Shown here piece after piece: positions 35,162 to 44,567 of a stretch of DNA of 64,000 bases; position 1 is the first letter of the stretch, and each line of letters opens with the position of its first letter. The position numbers were made by a program, and so were the translations under genes. This DNA comes from JABSSA01 sp039984715 (GTDB lineage Bacteria; Pseudomonadota; Alphaproteobacteria; Rhodobacterales; Rhodobacteraceae). A model generated the notes under the pieces. It saw only the letters and a list, made by a program, of their open reading frames with translations. It was not told the DNA's origin and did no database searches. The stretch lies in contig JBDWUA010000010.1 of NCBI GenBank assembly GCA_039984715.1, positions 62,001-126,000 on the forward strand, in the 5' to 3' direction.

Positions 35162-35220
35162 CCTCACGCAAAATGTGAGGTAATTGCCAGAAAAAAACCT
35201 TGAAGCTGGCGCGTCTTCAA
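35162..35220 (+). repeat. Two inverted repeats in the clpA leader
   Basis: CCTCAC (35162-35167) pairs with GTGAGG (35175-35180), and TTGAAG (35200-35205) with CTTCAA (35215-35220). Both lie in the 270-base gap between gloB and clpA, which also holds an eleven-base A-run near 35088-35098. They may be operator or mRNA leader elements. I see no ClpS gene here. Confidence 0.4.
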
Positions 35221-35307
35221 CCAAACTTAAAACTAAGAGGCCATGGTTGGTACAGGGGCGGCAAGTTTAAACTGCCCCACCGACCCCGATCGAAAGGAGC
35301 ACGCCAC

Positions 35308-37629
35308 GTGCCTTCATTCTCGTCGACACTGGAAAAAGCCATTCACCACGCGTTGGCACTGGCCAACGAACGTCGTCATGAATTTGCGACGTTGGAACAT
35401 CTGTTGCTATCGCTGTTGGATGAACCCGATGCAAAGCGTGTCATGCAGGCCTGCTCAGTTGATACTGACGAACTGCGCAACACCTTGGAAGAATTCATCG
35501 AAGATGATCTGTCCAACCTAGTGACAGACATCGAAGGATCAGAGGCTGTACCGACTGCGGCCTTCCAACGTGTTATTCAACGCGCGGCGATTCACGTCCA
35601 ATCTTCAGGCCGCACCGAAGTTACAGGTGCCAACGTACTGGTCGCGATATTTGCCGAACGGGAATCGAACGCGGCGTATTTCCTGCAAGATCAGGATATG
35701 ACGCGTTATGACGCCGTGAATTACATTGCGCACGGCGTTGCCAAAGACCCCGCCTTCGGAGAAGCGCGTCCCGTCCAAGGGGCAGAGCCCGCAGAAGAAG
35801 AAGCGCAAGGCGTAACCGAGGGCGAAAAGAAAGAAAGCGCTCTCGCAAAATATTGCGTAGACCTCAATGCCAAGTCCCGCGAAGGCGATATCGATCCGTT
35901 GATCGGGCGCGATTCCGAAGTGGAACGTTGCATTCAAGTCTTGTGCCGCCGCCGCAAAAACAACCCGCTGTTGGTTGGTGACCCTGGTGTCGGAAAGACT
36001 GCTATTGCCGAAGGTCTTGCGCGTAAAATCACATCCGGTGAAACACCCGAAGTTCTATCGAACACGACAATCTTCTCGCTCGATATGGGTGCGTTGCTGG
36101 CTGGAACACGCTACCGCGGCGACTTTGAAGAACGGCTGAAGGCCGTCGTTAACGAACTTGAAGAACATCCTGACGGTGTGTTGTTTATCGATGAGATTCA
36201 CACCGTCATTGGTGCGGGCGCGACGTCAGGTGGCGCAATGGATGCATCGAACCTTTTGAAGCCTGCGCTTCAGGGTGGCAAGCTGCGCACGATGGGATCG
36301 ACGACGTACAAGGAATTCCGTCAGCATTTCGAGAAAGATCGCGCCCTAAGCCGTCGTTTTCAAAAGATCGACGTCAACGAGCCATCCGTCGACGATGCAG
36401 TCAAAATCTTGCGCGGTTTGAAGCCCTATTTCGAAGAACATCATTCGGTCAAATACACCGCCGAAGCGATCAGAACGAGTGTCGATCTGGCGCATCGCTA
36501 TATCAATGACCGGAAGTTGCCGGACAGCGCAATTGATGTGATCGATGAAGCTGGGGCCGCTCAGCATCTGGTCACGGCCGCGAAACGGCGCAAGACGATT
36601 GGCACAAAAGAGATCGAGAATGTTGTGGCAAAGATTGCCCGCATTCCGCCCAAGAACGTGTCAAAAGACGACGCCGAAACGCTCAAAGACATGGAAAAGA
36701 GCCTCAAGCGCGTTGTATTTGGACAAGACCCCGCAATCGACGCCTTGTCGTCAGCGATCAAATTGGCACGCGCCGGTCTGAGAGAGCCTGAAAAGCCTAT
36801 CGGCAACTACTTGTTTGCTGGCCCAACGGGTGTCGGTAAAACAGAAGTTGCAAAACAGCTGGCGGATACTCTTGGCGTTGAAATGCTGCGGTTTGACATG
36901 TCCGAATACATGGAGAAACACGCGGTAAGCCGGTTGATCGGCGCGCCTCCGGGATATGTTGGGTTTGATCAGGGCGGTCTTTTGACAGATGGCGTCGATC
37001 AGCATCCCCATTGTGTATTGTTGCTGGATGAAATCGAAAAAGCGCACCCAGACGTTTACAACATCCTTCTGCAAGTGATGGATCACGGTAAGCTGACCGA
37101 TCACAACGGTCGGACAGTGGACTTCAGAAATGTAGTCCTAATCATGACATCAAATGCAGGTGCCGCAGAACAAGCAAAAGCAGCCATTGGGTTCGGCAGA
37201 GATCGTCGCGAAGGCGAAGACACCGCAGCCATCGAACGCACTTTCACACCGGAATTCCGAAACCGGTTGGATGCGGTCATCTCGTTTGAACCGTTGTCTA
37301 AAGACGTCATTTTGCAGGTTGTGGAAAAATTCGTTCTCCAATTGGAAGCTCAGCTTCTTGATCGCGGAGTTGCAATCGAGTTGACGAAAGCTGCTGCTGA
37401 ATGGTTGGCCGAAAAAGGGTATGATGACAAAATGGGAGCGCGTCCTTTGGGCCGCGTCATCCAAGAGTACATTAAGAAACCTTTGGCCGAAGAGCTTCTG
37501 TTCGGGAAGCTCATGAAAGGTGGGGTTGTTAAAGTCGGGATTAAAAACGGTGAAATTGATCTGCGTCTTGCAGGTCCTGATAAACCGCGAATCTCTGGGA
37601 ACAAACCGCCACTTTTGACGGCTGAATAA
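35308..37629 (+). CDS. clpA: ATP-dependent Clp protease ATPase subunit ClpA
   Basis: A 773-residue AAA+ unfoldase. I chose GTG 35308 with AAGGAG at 35294-35299, giving the N terminus VPSFSSTLEKAIHHALALAN expected for ClpA; the frame open to 35200 has no ribosome site. The order is: double Clp-N domain (residues 1-145), first AAA domain with GDPGVGKTA near 224 and the LFIDEIHTVIGAG Walker B, then the second AAA domain with GPTGVGKTEVAK near 505 and VLLLDEIEKAHPDVYN. An IGF-like loop for ClpP docking is expected around IGFGRDRREG. Partners are ClpP and the ClpS adaptor, neither adjacent. Confidence 0.96.
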   Translation: MPSFSSTLEKAIHHALALANERRHEFATLEHLLLSLLDEPDAKRVMQACSVDTDELRNTLEEFIEDDLSNLVTDIEGSEAVPTAAFQRVIQRAAIHVQSSGRTEVTGANVLVAIFAERESNAAYFLQDQDMTRYDAVNYIAHGVAKDPAFGEARPVQGAEPAEEEAQGVTEGEKKESALAKYCVDLNAKSREGDIDPLIGRDSEVERCIQVLCRRRKNNPLLVGDPGVGKTAIAEGLARKITSGETPEVLSNTTIFSLDMGALLAGTRYRGDFEERLKAVVNELEEHPDGVLFIDEIHTVIGAGATSGGAMDASNLLKPALQGGKLRTMGSTTYKEFRQHFEKDRALSRRFQKIDVNEPSVDDAVKILRGLKPYFEEHHSVKYTAEAIRTSVDLAHRYINDRKLPDSAIDVIDEAGAAQHLVTAAKRRKTIGTKEIENVVAKIARIPPKNVSKDDAETLKDMEKSLKRVVFGQDPAIDALSSAIKLARAGLREPEKPIGNYLFAGPTGVGKTEVAKQLADTLGVEMLRFDMSEYMEKHAVSRLIGAPPGYVGFDQGGLLTDGVDQHPHCVLLLDEIEKAHPDVYNILLQVMDHGKLTDHNGRTVDFRNVVLIMTSNAGAAEQAKAAIGFGRDRREGEDTAAIERTFTPEFRNRLDAVISFEPLSKDVILQVVEKFVLQLEAQLLDRGVAIELTKAAAEWLAEKGYDDKMGARPLGRVIQEYIKKPLAEELLFGKLMKGGVVKVGIKNGEIDLRLAGPDKPRISGNKPPLLTAE

Positions 37630-38603
37630 TGCGACCGGCTGCCTTTGCGGCCGGTCTTGCCCTTTCTGTCGCGCCATTGATAGGCGCGGCAGATCAACGC
37701 CCTGTTTTCAGCATTCCAATCGATTGCGACCTTGGCGAGACCTGCTTTATCCAACAATATGTTGATCGCGATGCAGGGCCAGATGTCCAAGATTATATGT
37801 GTTCGGGACTGTCCTATGAGGGGCATCAAGGAACAGATTTTGCCCTGAACACATTGCGCGACCTGTCCCGGTCAGTCGACGTTTTGGCGGCAGCACCGGG
37901 TGTTGTTGTCGGGGCAAGGGATGGCATTAAAGACCAGCTCTTAACCAGTGAAAATCAAGACTCGGTCAAGGGTCGCGAATGTGGCAACGGTGTTCTTATT
38001 GATCACGGTGACGGATGGACATCGCAATATTGCCATATGGCACAGGGTTCGGTTGCCGTGGACAAAGGTGATCGCGTGTCTCGTGGTCAAGTTTTGGGCG
38101 ATGTCGGCCTTTCTGGCAGCACACAATTTCCACATGTCCATTTGACCGTGCGCAAGAATGGGGCCGTCATTGACCCGTTCAACGCCAACGCTTCGGACAT
38201 CTGCCTTGGCACGGACCCTGATAGCCTTTGGGATCTGACACCTGCGTATATTCCAGGCGGGATCATTTACGCCGGCTTCGCCGCAGGCGTTCCAGAATAT
38301 CCTGATGTAAAAGCTGGCACAGTCAAACCGCCCGCTTCTGTCGATGCGCCTGCGCTTGTTATTTACACCTATATGTTTGGCAGCCGCCCGGGCGACCGGC
38401 TTCATTTACAAATCAAAAGTCCCGAACGGACTCTGGTCGATGAAACCCTTGAGTTAAGCAAACAACAGGCGCAATTATTCAGAGCCGTTGGCAAACGCAG
38501 AACAACTGATGCCTGGCCCAAAGGGGTCTATACCGGCAGAGTTACTTTGGTGCGCGATGGTAAGAAGATCGACATCGAGGAAACCACCATTTCTCTCGAT
38601 TAA
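37629..38603 (+). CDS. M23 family peptidase (LytM-type, exported)
   Basis: A 324-residue protein with an N-terminal signal peptide (MRPAAFAAGLALSVAPLIGA). Zinc-binding residues of the LytM/M23 fold are visible: HQGTDFALN (HxxxD) near residue 67 and PHVHLTV (HxH) near residue 169, with the Gly-rich VLIDHGDGWTSQYCHM between. It therefore should be an active endopeptidase rather than a degenerate EnvC-like activator. The C-terminal 130 residues form an extra domain of unknown role. Its ATG shares a base with the clpA stop (TAATG), so it is coupled to clpA, an unexpected pairing. Confidence 0.88.
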   Translation: MRPAAFAAGLALSVAPLIGAADQRPVFSIPIDCDLGETCFIQQYVDRDAGPDVQDYMCSGLSYEGHQGTDFALNTLRDLSRSVDVLAAAPGVVVGARDGIKDQLLTSENQDSVKGRECGNGVLIDHGDGWTSQYCHMAQGSVAVDKGDRVSRGQVLGDVGLSGSTQFPHVHLTVRKNGAVIDPFNANASDICLGTDPDSLWDLTPAYIPGGIIYAGFAAGVPEYPDVKAGTVKPPASVDAPALVIYTYMFGSRPGDRLHLQIKSPERTLVDETLELSKQQAQLFRAVGKRRTTDAWPKGVYTGRVTLVRDGKKIDIEETTISLD

Positions 38604-38630
38604 CGCAATTTCGTCAGAAATATCTGGCGT

Positions 38631-40895
38631 TTATTTCCCGGTGAACTTCAGCTCAATGCGTCTGTTTTGCGCCCGTGCCTCGGGTGTCTCTCCTGTCGAG
38701 ATCGGTTGATATTGCCCAAATCCGTTAGCCGAAACACGTGTTGGCGGAATCCCAAGAAAGTTGATCATGAATTTGACAACTGACAATGATCGCCCCTGAC
38801 TAAGCTCCCAATTGTCTGCAAACTCTCCTGTTCCGGACAAAGGCACGTCGTCTGTATGACCGTCGACTTGGATAACCCAATCGATCTCGGGCGGAATTTC
38901 ATCAGCTACGTTACGCAAGATCGATGCAATTTTTGCAATCTGCGCTTGCCCGTCCGTCGATAGGTTCGCTGATCCGGGTGAAAACAATACCTCGGACGAA
39001 AAGACAAACCTGTCTCCGACAATGCGCACACCTTCTTGGGCACCCAACACATCACGTAAACGACCAAAGAACTCCGACCGATATTTTTCAAGATCTTCGG
39101 CTTGCGCGGAAAAGATTTGTTTGTCTTCAGAGACTTCGTTTTCCAACGCTTTGCGCGCCGCTTCTTCTTCTTCCCGAAGCCTGCGTTCTTCTGCAGCTAC
39201 GCGTGCCAAGGCCGTGTTTAATTGCGAACTCAGAGACTGAAGTTGAATCTCACTGGCAGCGTCCCGTTCGACGGCATCGTCAAGCAGGGCTTGCAAGCTG
39301 CCCAACTGTGTCCGCAATGCTGCGACTTGTTGGTTCAGGACTTCCGCTTGTCGCTGCGCCTCAAGGGAAATTTCTTTCTCTTGTGAAAGCGCGTCACGCG
39401 CCCCGTCCAACAGCGAATCTTGGCGTTGAGACTCGGTAATTGCCTCGATGGCGATGTTTTCTGCCGACAGTTTTTCTGCCAAAGCCGCCTCAAGACGTGC
39501 CCGCGTGTCAGCAATATCAGATTGAGTATTTTCCAGCTGTGTTTCCGCAGTCAACTTCGCCGCCAAAGCGCGTTGCAGCTGTTCACGCACGCTGGATGTG
39601 TCTGCGCCAACATTCTCAAGCTGAGCTTCGGCCAAGGTTTTTGCCGTCAACGCAACCGCGAGTTCGTCCCTAAGCGACGCAAGTTCCTGCCCTTGCGTCT
39701 GAGCTATTTGTTCAGCGTCGCGACGCGCAGACAAGGCAAGGGTCAATTCGTTGCGTAACGTGTCTGCATCTTGGGCCGCGATATCACGTTCAGCACGCAG
39801 ACGCGTCAATGCATCATCGACATCTCCACGTTCGGTCGTCAGTTCATCATTGGCCAGTAATGCGGTTGCCAGCTGTGCCTCGATTTCCGTCAAACGTGAA
39901 TTGCGCACATCATCAATCGCTTGCAATGCGGACAGTGCTGCGGTGGCATCGTCCAATTCTGTCTGAAGGTTGTTGATACGGATTTCCGATGCAGAGTCGG
40001 CAGATTCCGCATTTTCGATTTGCAACAAGGCGGCAAGCAATTGTTCGTCAAGATCAACTTGAGCTGCACGTGCAGCAGCCAGCAAAGTCAGCGTGTCTTC
40101 GGCCTCTTTACGCTGAGCTTCAAGCGCAAGAGTCATTGCCGTCAGTTCCGCATCAGCGTTGCTTAACCGTTCCCGCAAGGCCTCGGCGGCAGCAGCTTCT
40201 GCCAAACGTGCGGCTTCTTCGTCGGACAAGGCAGATTGAGAAGTTTCCAGTTCGGATTGCAGTCCTGCAATGGCTTCGTCGTTCTGCGCGTTCTCAGACC
40301 GCAAATCAGCCATCAATGCCTCAAGCGCTTCGCGTCGCGAGGCCGCAAGACGTGCAATTTCTGTCTGTGCATCAATTTCAGTGCGGGCCGTCGTCAGGGC
40401 GAGGTTCAAGGCTTCTTGTTCGGACAACAATTGATCTTGGGCCGTCTCAAGCTCTCCAATCGTGCCAATGGCCGTGTCACGTTCGCTGATCAATGCCGCG
40501 ACTTGCGCTTCGAATGAAGTGATACGAGTTTCAGCTTCGCTCAGACCGCCGCGGGCGGTGTCCCGTTCTGAAGTTAGCGTCGCAATCAGGGCCGATTGCG
40601 CGTCAATCTGATCACGCGTTTCATCAAGCGTAGAATTTAAGGTCCCCAACTGCTCATTCTGCTCTTCGACGCGATTGCGTTCCAATCCCAACGATTGCGC
40701 CAACACAGCAACTTCGCTGGCCAACGCATCCAATTCGCTTTCTTGACCTGAAATCGTTTCGCTCAGAACAAATTGCACGACCATGAAAATGGTCAGAACG
40801 AACATCAACACCAACAACAGGCCGGTCATCGCATCGACAAAGCCGGGCCAGATGGAACCTTGGAATCGTTGTCCTGTTCTTCGTGACAGCGCCAT
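38631..40895 (-). CDS. MotB/OmpA-like stator protein with long coiled coil
   Basis: A 754-residue protein. Residues 15-45 (GFVDAMTGLLLVLMFVLTIF) are a single membrane helix with Asp21 where MotB/ExbD have the proton-carrying Asp. Residues 50-590 are an almost uninterrupted coiled coil rich in Ala, Glu, Gln, Leu and Arg with internal heptad repeats. The last 120 residues are an OmpA-like peptidoglycan-binding domain: VQVDGHTDDVPL-like IQVDGHTDDVPLSG, NWELSQGRSLSVVKFM and NRRIELKF. It sits three bases after the MotA/ExbB-like gene. Together they would form a proton-driven unit anchored to the cell wall. Function unknown. Confidence 0.85.
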   Translation of the reverse strand: MALSRRTGQRFQGSIWPGFVDAMTGLLLVLMFVLTIFMVVQFVLSETISGQESELDALASEVAVLAQSLGLERNRVEEQNEQLGTLNSTLDETRDQIDAQSALIATLTSERDTARGGLSEAETRITSFEAQVAALISERDTAIGTIGELETAQDQLLSEQEALNLALTTARTEIDAQTEIARLAASRREALEALMADLRSENAQNDEAIAGLQSELETSQSALSDEEAARLAEAAAAEALRERLSNADAELTAMTLALEAQRKEAEDTLTLLAAARAAQVDLDEQLLAALLQIENAESADSASEIRINNLQTELDDATAALSALQAIDDVRNSRLTEIEAQLATALLANDELTTERGDVDDALTRLRAERDIAAQDADTLRNELTLALSARRDAEQIAQTQGQELASLRDELAVALTAKTLAEAQLENVGADTSSVREQLQRALAAKLTAETQLENTQSDIADTRARLEAALAEKLSAENIAIEAITESQRQDSLLDGARDALSQEKEISLEAQRQAEVLNQQVAALRTQLGSLQALLDDAVERDAASEIQLQSLSSQLNTALARVAAEERRLREEEEAARKALENEVSEDKQIFSAQAEDLEKYRSEFFGRLRDVLGAQEGVRIVGDRFVFSSEVLFSPGSANLSTDGQAQIAKIASILRNVADEIPPEIDWVIQVDGHTDDVPLSGTGEFADNWELSQGRSLSVVKFMINFLGIPPTRVSANGFGQYQPISTGETPEARAQNRRIELKFTGK

Positions 40896-40898
40896 GGT

Positions 40899-42134
40899 TT
40901 AGCCGTTCCCCGAAGTTTTGCGTCCCTGTGACATACCCTGCACCAAACGCTGTGCTTCGGACTGACTGTCCGCGTCGTCAGATTTGTCCATTGTGCGGAT
41001 CAAAGCAGCCAGATCTGTGCGAATTTCCGTCATCGTTTCCTGACGGCCCGCGCTTATCTCTTCTAGGATACGCAGCATCTGAACATCAATCGATCGCAAC
41101 CGCATTCGGCTTTCCGCATCAATCCCGTCGCTACCGCCTTGTGCCTCCAAAAAGTCGATCAATCGCTGTTGCCCTTCGGCAACGCGTTCCATTGCAACGG
41201 TGGCTGAATTGTCCGTATCGTCACCCACACTCATGGCTTGGGTCATGCGATCAACTGAATCGGCAAGCTTGCCCAATTTGTCATCGACCATCGATCTGCT
41301 GATGTCCGATGCCGTGAACATTTGCTGCAATGACTCCATTTGTTCGGCAAGGTGATTTACCACACCGGCGACCACAGATTGCTCAGATCCGCCATCATCG
41401 CCCGACGACAATCCAAGCCGCGTGATCGAGCTGAGCCAGTCTTCTAGCTCGCGATAAAAGCGGTTTTGGCCGTGACTTGCGAACAATTCCAGAAGGCCAA
41501 CAACAAGCGATCCGGCCAGTCCCAACAATGACGACGCGAACGCAACGCCCATGCCGCCCAATTGTGCTTCGAGACCCGTCATCAGACGGTTGAATACGGC
41601 CAAACCACCTTCGCCATCTTGGGGGGCAAGGCTGCGAATTGTATCCACAACCGCCGGAACTGTCGTCGCCAGCCCGTAGAAGGTTCCCAAAAGCCCAAGA
41701 AAAATCAATAGGTTGACGATGTATCGCGTAATTTCCCGCGCTTCATCAACCCGTGTTGCAACTGAATCCAAAATCGACCGCGTTGAGGATGCCGCCAATT
41801 GCATCCGCGCGCCACGTCCGCGCAACAGCGATGCCAAAGACACCAAAAGCTGCGGTGCTTTTGCGTGTTGGCGATCACTATCAGAGGCAAACCGTTCGAT
41901 CCAACGAACCGAGAATATCAACTGCACGACTTGCCAAAAACAAGCGATGACCCCGATGACAAACACGAAGATAATGAAACCGTTGAGATACGGGTTTGCC
42001 TGAAAAACGGGCAATACACTGGGTAACGCGACGAACGCGCCTAACCCCGTCAAAACAAGTACGACAATCATCAAAACGATTTGCCGGACAGGATGGGAAA
42101 ATTGCGGGCCTACTTCGCCCTCGACATGCGCCAT
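40899..42134 (-). CDS. MotA/TolQ/ExbB-type proton channel protein
   Basis: A 411-residue membrane protein. Two N-terminal hydrophobic segments (LMIVVLVLTGLGAFVALPSV and LNGFIIFVFVIGVIACFWQV) precede a cytosolic part, then two conserved TolQ/MotA-type helices: NLLIFLGLLGTFYGLATTVP near residue 143 and GGMGVAFASSLLGLAGSLVVG near 195. The remaining 200 residues are cytosolic and charged (QSEAQRLVQG...). It is co-operonic with the OmpA-like partner and resembles the A subunit of proton-driven systems including ZorA; no defence partner genes flank it. Confidence 0.85.
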   Translation of the reverse strand: MAHVEGEVGPQFSHPVRQIVLMIVVLVLTGLGAFVALPSVLPVFQANPYLNGFIIFVFVIGVIACFWQVVQLIFSVRWIERFASDSDRQHAKAPQLLVSLASLLRGRGARMQLAASSTRSILDSVATRVDEAREITRYIVNLLIFLGLLGTFYGLATTVPAVVDTIRSLAPQDGEGGLAVFNRLMTGLEAQLGGMGVAFASSLLGLAGSLVVGLLELFASHGQNRFYRELEDWLSSITRLGLSSGDDGGSEQSVVAGVVNHLAEQMESLQQMFTASDISRSMVDDKLGKLADSVDRMTQAMSVGDDTDNSATVAMERVAEGQQRLIDFLEAQGGSDGIDAESRMRLRSIDVQMLRILEEISAGRQETMTEIRTDLAALIRTMDKSDDADSQSEAQRLVQGMSQGRKTSGNG

Positions 42135-42206
42135 TTTGCGTCTCTTGCCTGATTAACTGCTCTTTGAGCGGTACATTAAAGGTTTCTGTTCACGAGCGCC
42201 AAGTAT

Positions 42207-42752
42207 TTATGCAATCAGATTTTTTACGCGCATTGCAAGCCAATCCAGATCGTCGTCAGCCAAACCCAACTCTTGCAAATGAGACGCCGTGTTGAACAGA
42301 TACTCGCTGTTTGCGCCAAGGCCGCCATGAGCGCCTGCAATGATATTTGCCTGTTCTTCCAATGGTAAGCCCCCGCAATATTGGACGTGGTCCGCGTCAA
42401 TAACATAAGTCACAGCAGCGACTTGGCGGCCATCGCTGAGACGGACGTTCAGAACACGTTCCAAATAGGCCGAGGAAATCAGTTCGCGTTCTCGAAGGTA
42501 CGTCAATGTCTTGGCTTCTTGGCCCTCCGCGACACGCAAAGCGAGCCCCTGACACGACGCGCCTTCTGCTTCATCCAGTGCCAAAACCAGACCGGGGTCT
42601 TTTTCAGTGCCGCGGTGGTGAATTGACCGCATGCAAAAAGACCGCGCATACCCCGGCAGGCGCGCTACGGCTTGTTCTGCGATTTCAAAACCCGGGTTCC
42701 ATAAGAGGCTGCCATAGCCAAAGACCCACATCGTATCTGGTGCTTGCATCAT
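42207..42752 (-). CDS. chaC: Gamma-glutamylcyclotransferase, ChaC type
   Basis: A 181-residue protein of the ChaC branch, which cleaves glutathione to 5-oxoproline and Cys-Gly. The diagnostic N-terminal VFGYGSLLWNPGF substrate loop is present, and SIHHRGTEKDPGLVLAL with the catalytic Glu region follows. YCGGLPLEEQANII near the C terminus matches ChaC. Start candidates are ATG 42752, 42749 and 42731; ATG 42752 is chosen, with a weak ribosome site. Divergent from DUF2125 across 43 bases. Confidence 0.9.
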   Translation of the reverse strand: MMQAPDTMWVFGYGSLLWNPGFEIAEQAVARLPGYARSFCMRSIHHRGTEKDPGLVLALDEAEGASCQGLALRVAEGQEAKTLTYLRERELISSAYLERVLNVRLSDGRQVAAVTYVIDADHVQYCGGLPLEEQANIIAGAHGGLGANSEYLFNTASHLQELGLADDDLDWLAMRVKNLIA

Positions 42753-42795
42753 GAGGCGGGTAAATCCGATTCTAAGGACAGAGGAAAGAGGCGAC

Positions 42796-43797
42796 ATGCG
42801 GCGATTGATCTGGACGTGTCTGGTGGGTCTAACAATTTGGTGCTTATGGTGGGCCGTTGCATCCGCGTTTTTGCGCGGGGGTATCGAAAACTGGACTGTT
42901 GCGCGCACCGCCGAGGGGTGGCAAGCCGAAGTTCAGAAAATTGAGGGGGGCGGTTTCCCAGATACGCTGGTGGCCAATTTGGTTAAGCCCGAATTCTCGG
43001 ACCCGCAAACTGGCGTAACCTTTCATTCTTCTTCATTACGATTTGAGGCCAAAGCCTACTGGCCCGGATTTGCCCAAGTGGTATTGCCCCAAGACGCCAT
43101 TCAAATTTCCACCCCCGATGGCAGCTTTGACATCGTGATGAGCGATGGCTTCTTGAACATGGATTTACACCCCGGAACAAAATTACAGGTGCAACATCTG
43201 GCGTGGACGTCTGGACCATGGGGCGTGACGTCTGGACCGGGTTCCTTGGTGTCTGCCGACAGCTTGAATTTATCGATGACTCAAGGGGATACAAAAGACA
43301 CCTATAGTTTTGATGTGTCCGCTCAATCCTTGCGTCCGGGGGAAATTCCACGTCGCAATTGGGCTATTCCTGACCATTGGCCGATTGCGTTTGACACATT
43401 CAAACTGGACATGGATGTCCGGTTTGACCGACCTTGGGATTTGCGCAGCCTCGAAGAACGGCGCCCACAACCGCGCCGCATTGAGTTGCATTTGGCCGAA
43501 GCTGCGTGGGGGGATGTGCAAATAAACGTGGCGGCTGAATTGGACCTAGATGACGCTGGAACAGCTTCGGGTGATCTGTCGCTTCAGGCTCAAAACTGGC
43601 GTGACGTTTTGATATTGGCTGAATCGTCTGGGCTATTGCCAAGTGGCGTTAGGGAACAAGCTGAACGCGCTCTTGGGCAATTTGCAGCCCTTTCAGGCAA
43701 TCCAAACACAATCGACGTCAAATTGACGTTCAAGAATGGATTGATGTTTCTAGGGTTTATCCCGCTCGGCAGCGCACCGCAGATCGTCTTACATTAA
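42796..43797 (+). CDS. DUF2125 family membrane-anchored protein
   Basis: A 333-residue protein with an N-terminal membrane helix (LIWTCLVGLTIWCLWWAVA) and a periplasmic domain of the DUF2125 type, characteristic of Alphaproteobacteria: WTVARTAEGWQAEVQKIEGGGFPDTL and FEAKAYWPGFAQVVLPQD. ATG 42796 is preceded by GGAAAGAGG. The C-terminal part (TIDVKLTFKNGLMFLGFIPLG) resembles the AsmA-like beta-strand pattern. Function is unknown; it ends four bases into the convergent extensin-like gene. Confidence 0.85.
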   Translation: MRRLIWTCLVGLTIWCLWWAVASAFLRGGIENWTVARTAEGWQAEVQKIEGGGFPDTLVANLVKPEFSDPQTGVTFHSSSLRFEAKAYWPGFAQVVLPQDAIQISTPDGSFDIVMSDGFLNMDLHPGTKLQVQHLAWTSGPWGVTSGPGSLVSADSLNLSMTQGDTKDTYSFDVSAQSLRPGEIPRRNWAIPDHWPIAFDTFKLDMDVRFDRPWDLRSLEERRPQPRRIELHLAEAAWGDVQINVAAELDLDDAGTASGDLSLQAQNWRDVLILAESSGLLPSGVREQAERALGQFAALSGNPNTIDVKLTFKNGLMFLGFIPLGSAPQIVLH

Positions 43798-44567
43798 CGG
43801 CAATAACTGCCGCCGCGATGATTGGCCGTATCGAAATGAAAGTGGTCACGATGAAACCTATCCGCTTCTGGCCCAAGCACAGTCCCAAATGGCCCACAGG
43901 CACCAGCATGCATTTTGCGCAGAGCGCGCCCTTTTTGCCCGCGTCCCCAATCGTTAAGAACGCTGATCTGTTTGCCATTGGCCAATGTGAACGCTGACAA
44001 ATCAATTGCTTTGCCACGCCCGTGTTCCGAGATTTTCGCCCCCGGCTGGTTGTTACGGGTTCGGCACGAATAATGTGCAGCCACTCGCATGCTCACGAGT
44101 CCGCCACCTTGTCCGCGCAACGCTGGTTTTGCAGACCGCGCAACCCATGTTTTCAACGACTTGGCCGTTTGGCAGTCCATGATTGCGTGCTGAGACAGGG
44201 CCACGCCGGCCACTTCGCGGACTTTTACGGCACCCGATAACCCGCATCCACGCAACTTGCCCGGCACCGCGCCGACTTGACTGCCTTGGATGTCAGGATC
44301 ATTGCAAATTGAACCGCGCGCGCGTTCACGTTTTCGGGCCATTACTCTTTCTTCAATCACCCGTGGGCGCAACAAGGGCCGCAAGGAAACCCCACCTGGG
44401 ATCAAAACCACCCCCGGCGATTGTGCGGCGGCTTGTGTGACGGGCGCCGGTGGTGGCACAGCCACGGTTGCGGTGCTGCTTCTTGCCACTGGGCGCAATG
44501 ACACTTTGAGTTCAGCCAACGTAGGTGTGGCCAAAACGCTTAGACAAAGTACGAGTTCGCGGATCAC
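43794..44567 (-). CDS. Extensin-like C-terminal domain protein (exported)
   Basis: A 257-residue protein with a signal peptide (MIRELVLCLSVLATPTLA), a Pro/Ala linker, and an extensin-like C-terminal domain. Conserved Cys (SICNDPDI, GCGLSGAV, DCQTAK, YSCRTRN, GSYCR) and the likely zinc site with SEHGRGKAIDLSAF and DHFHFD suggest a peptidase fold related to D-Ala-D-Ala carboxypeptidases. It probably acts on peptidoglycan. Its start overlaps the tyrA-like stop (ATGA), so it is co-translated with tyrA and hisC, an unusual partnership. Confidence 0.85.
   Translation of the reverse strand: MIRELVLCLSVLATPTLAELKVSLRPVARSSTATVAVPPPAPVTQAAAQSPGVVLIPGGVSLRPLLRPRVIEERVMARKRERARGSICNDPDIQGSQVGAVPGKLRGCGLSGAVKVREVAGVALSQHAIMDCQTAKSLKTWVARSAKPALRGQGGGLVSMRVAAHYSCRTRNNQPGAKISEHGRGKAIDLSAFTLANGKQISVLNDWGRGQKGRALRKMHAGACGPFGTVLGPEADRFHRDHFHFDTANHRGGSYCR

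Noticed and set aside
38631..42134. Zorya type defence system
   Set aside because: Only the MotA-like and MotB/OmpA-like pair resembles ZorAB; no ZorC, ZorD or ZorE-like genes lie next to it, and neighbours are housekeeping.
40899..42134. Flagellar motor MotA
   Set aside because: Length, topology with an extra N-terminal helix pair, and lack of flagellar neighbours argue against flagellar MotA.
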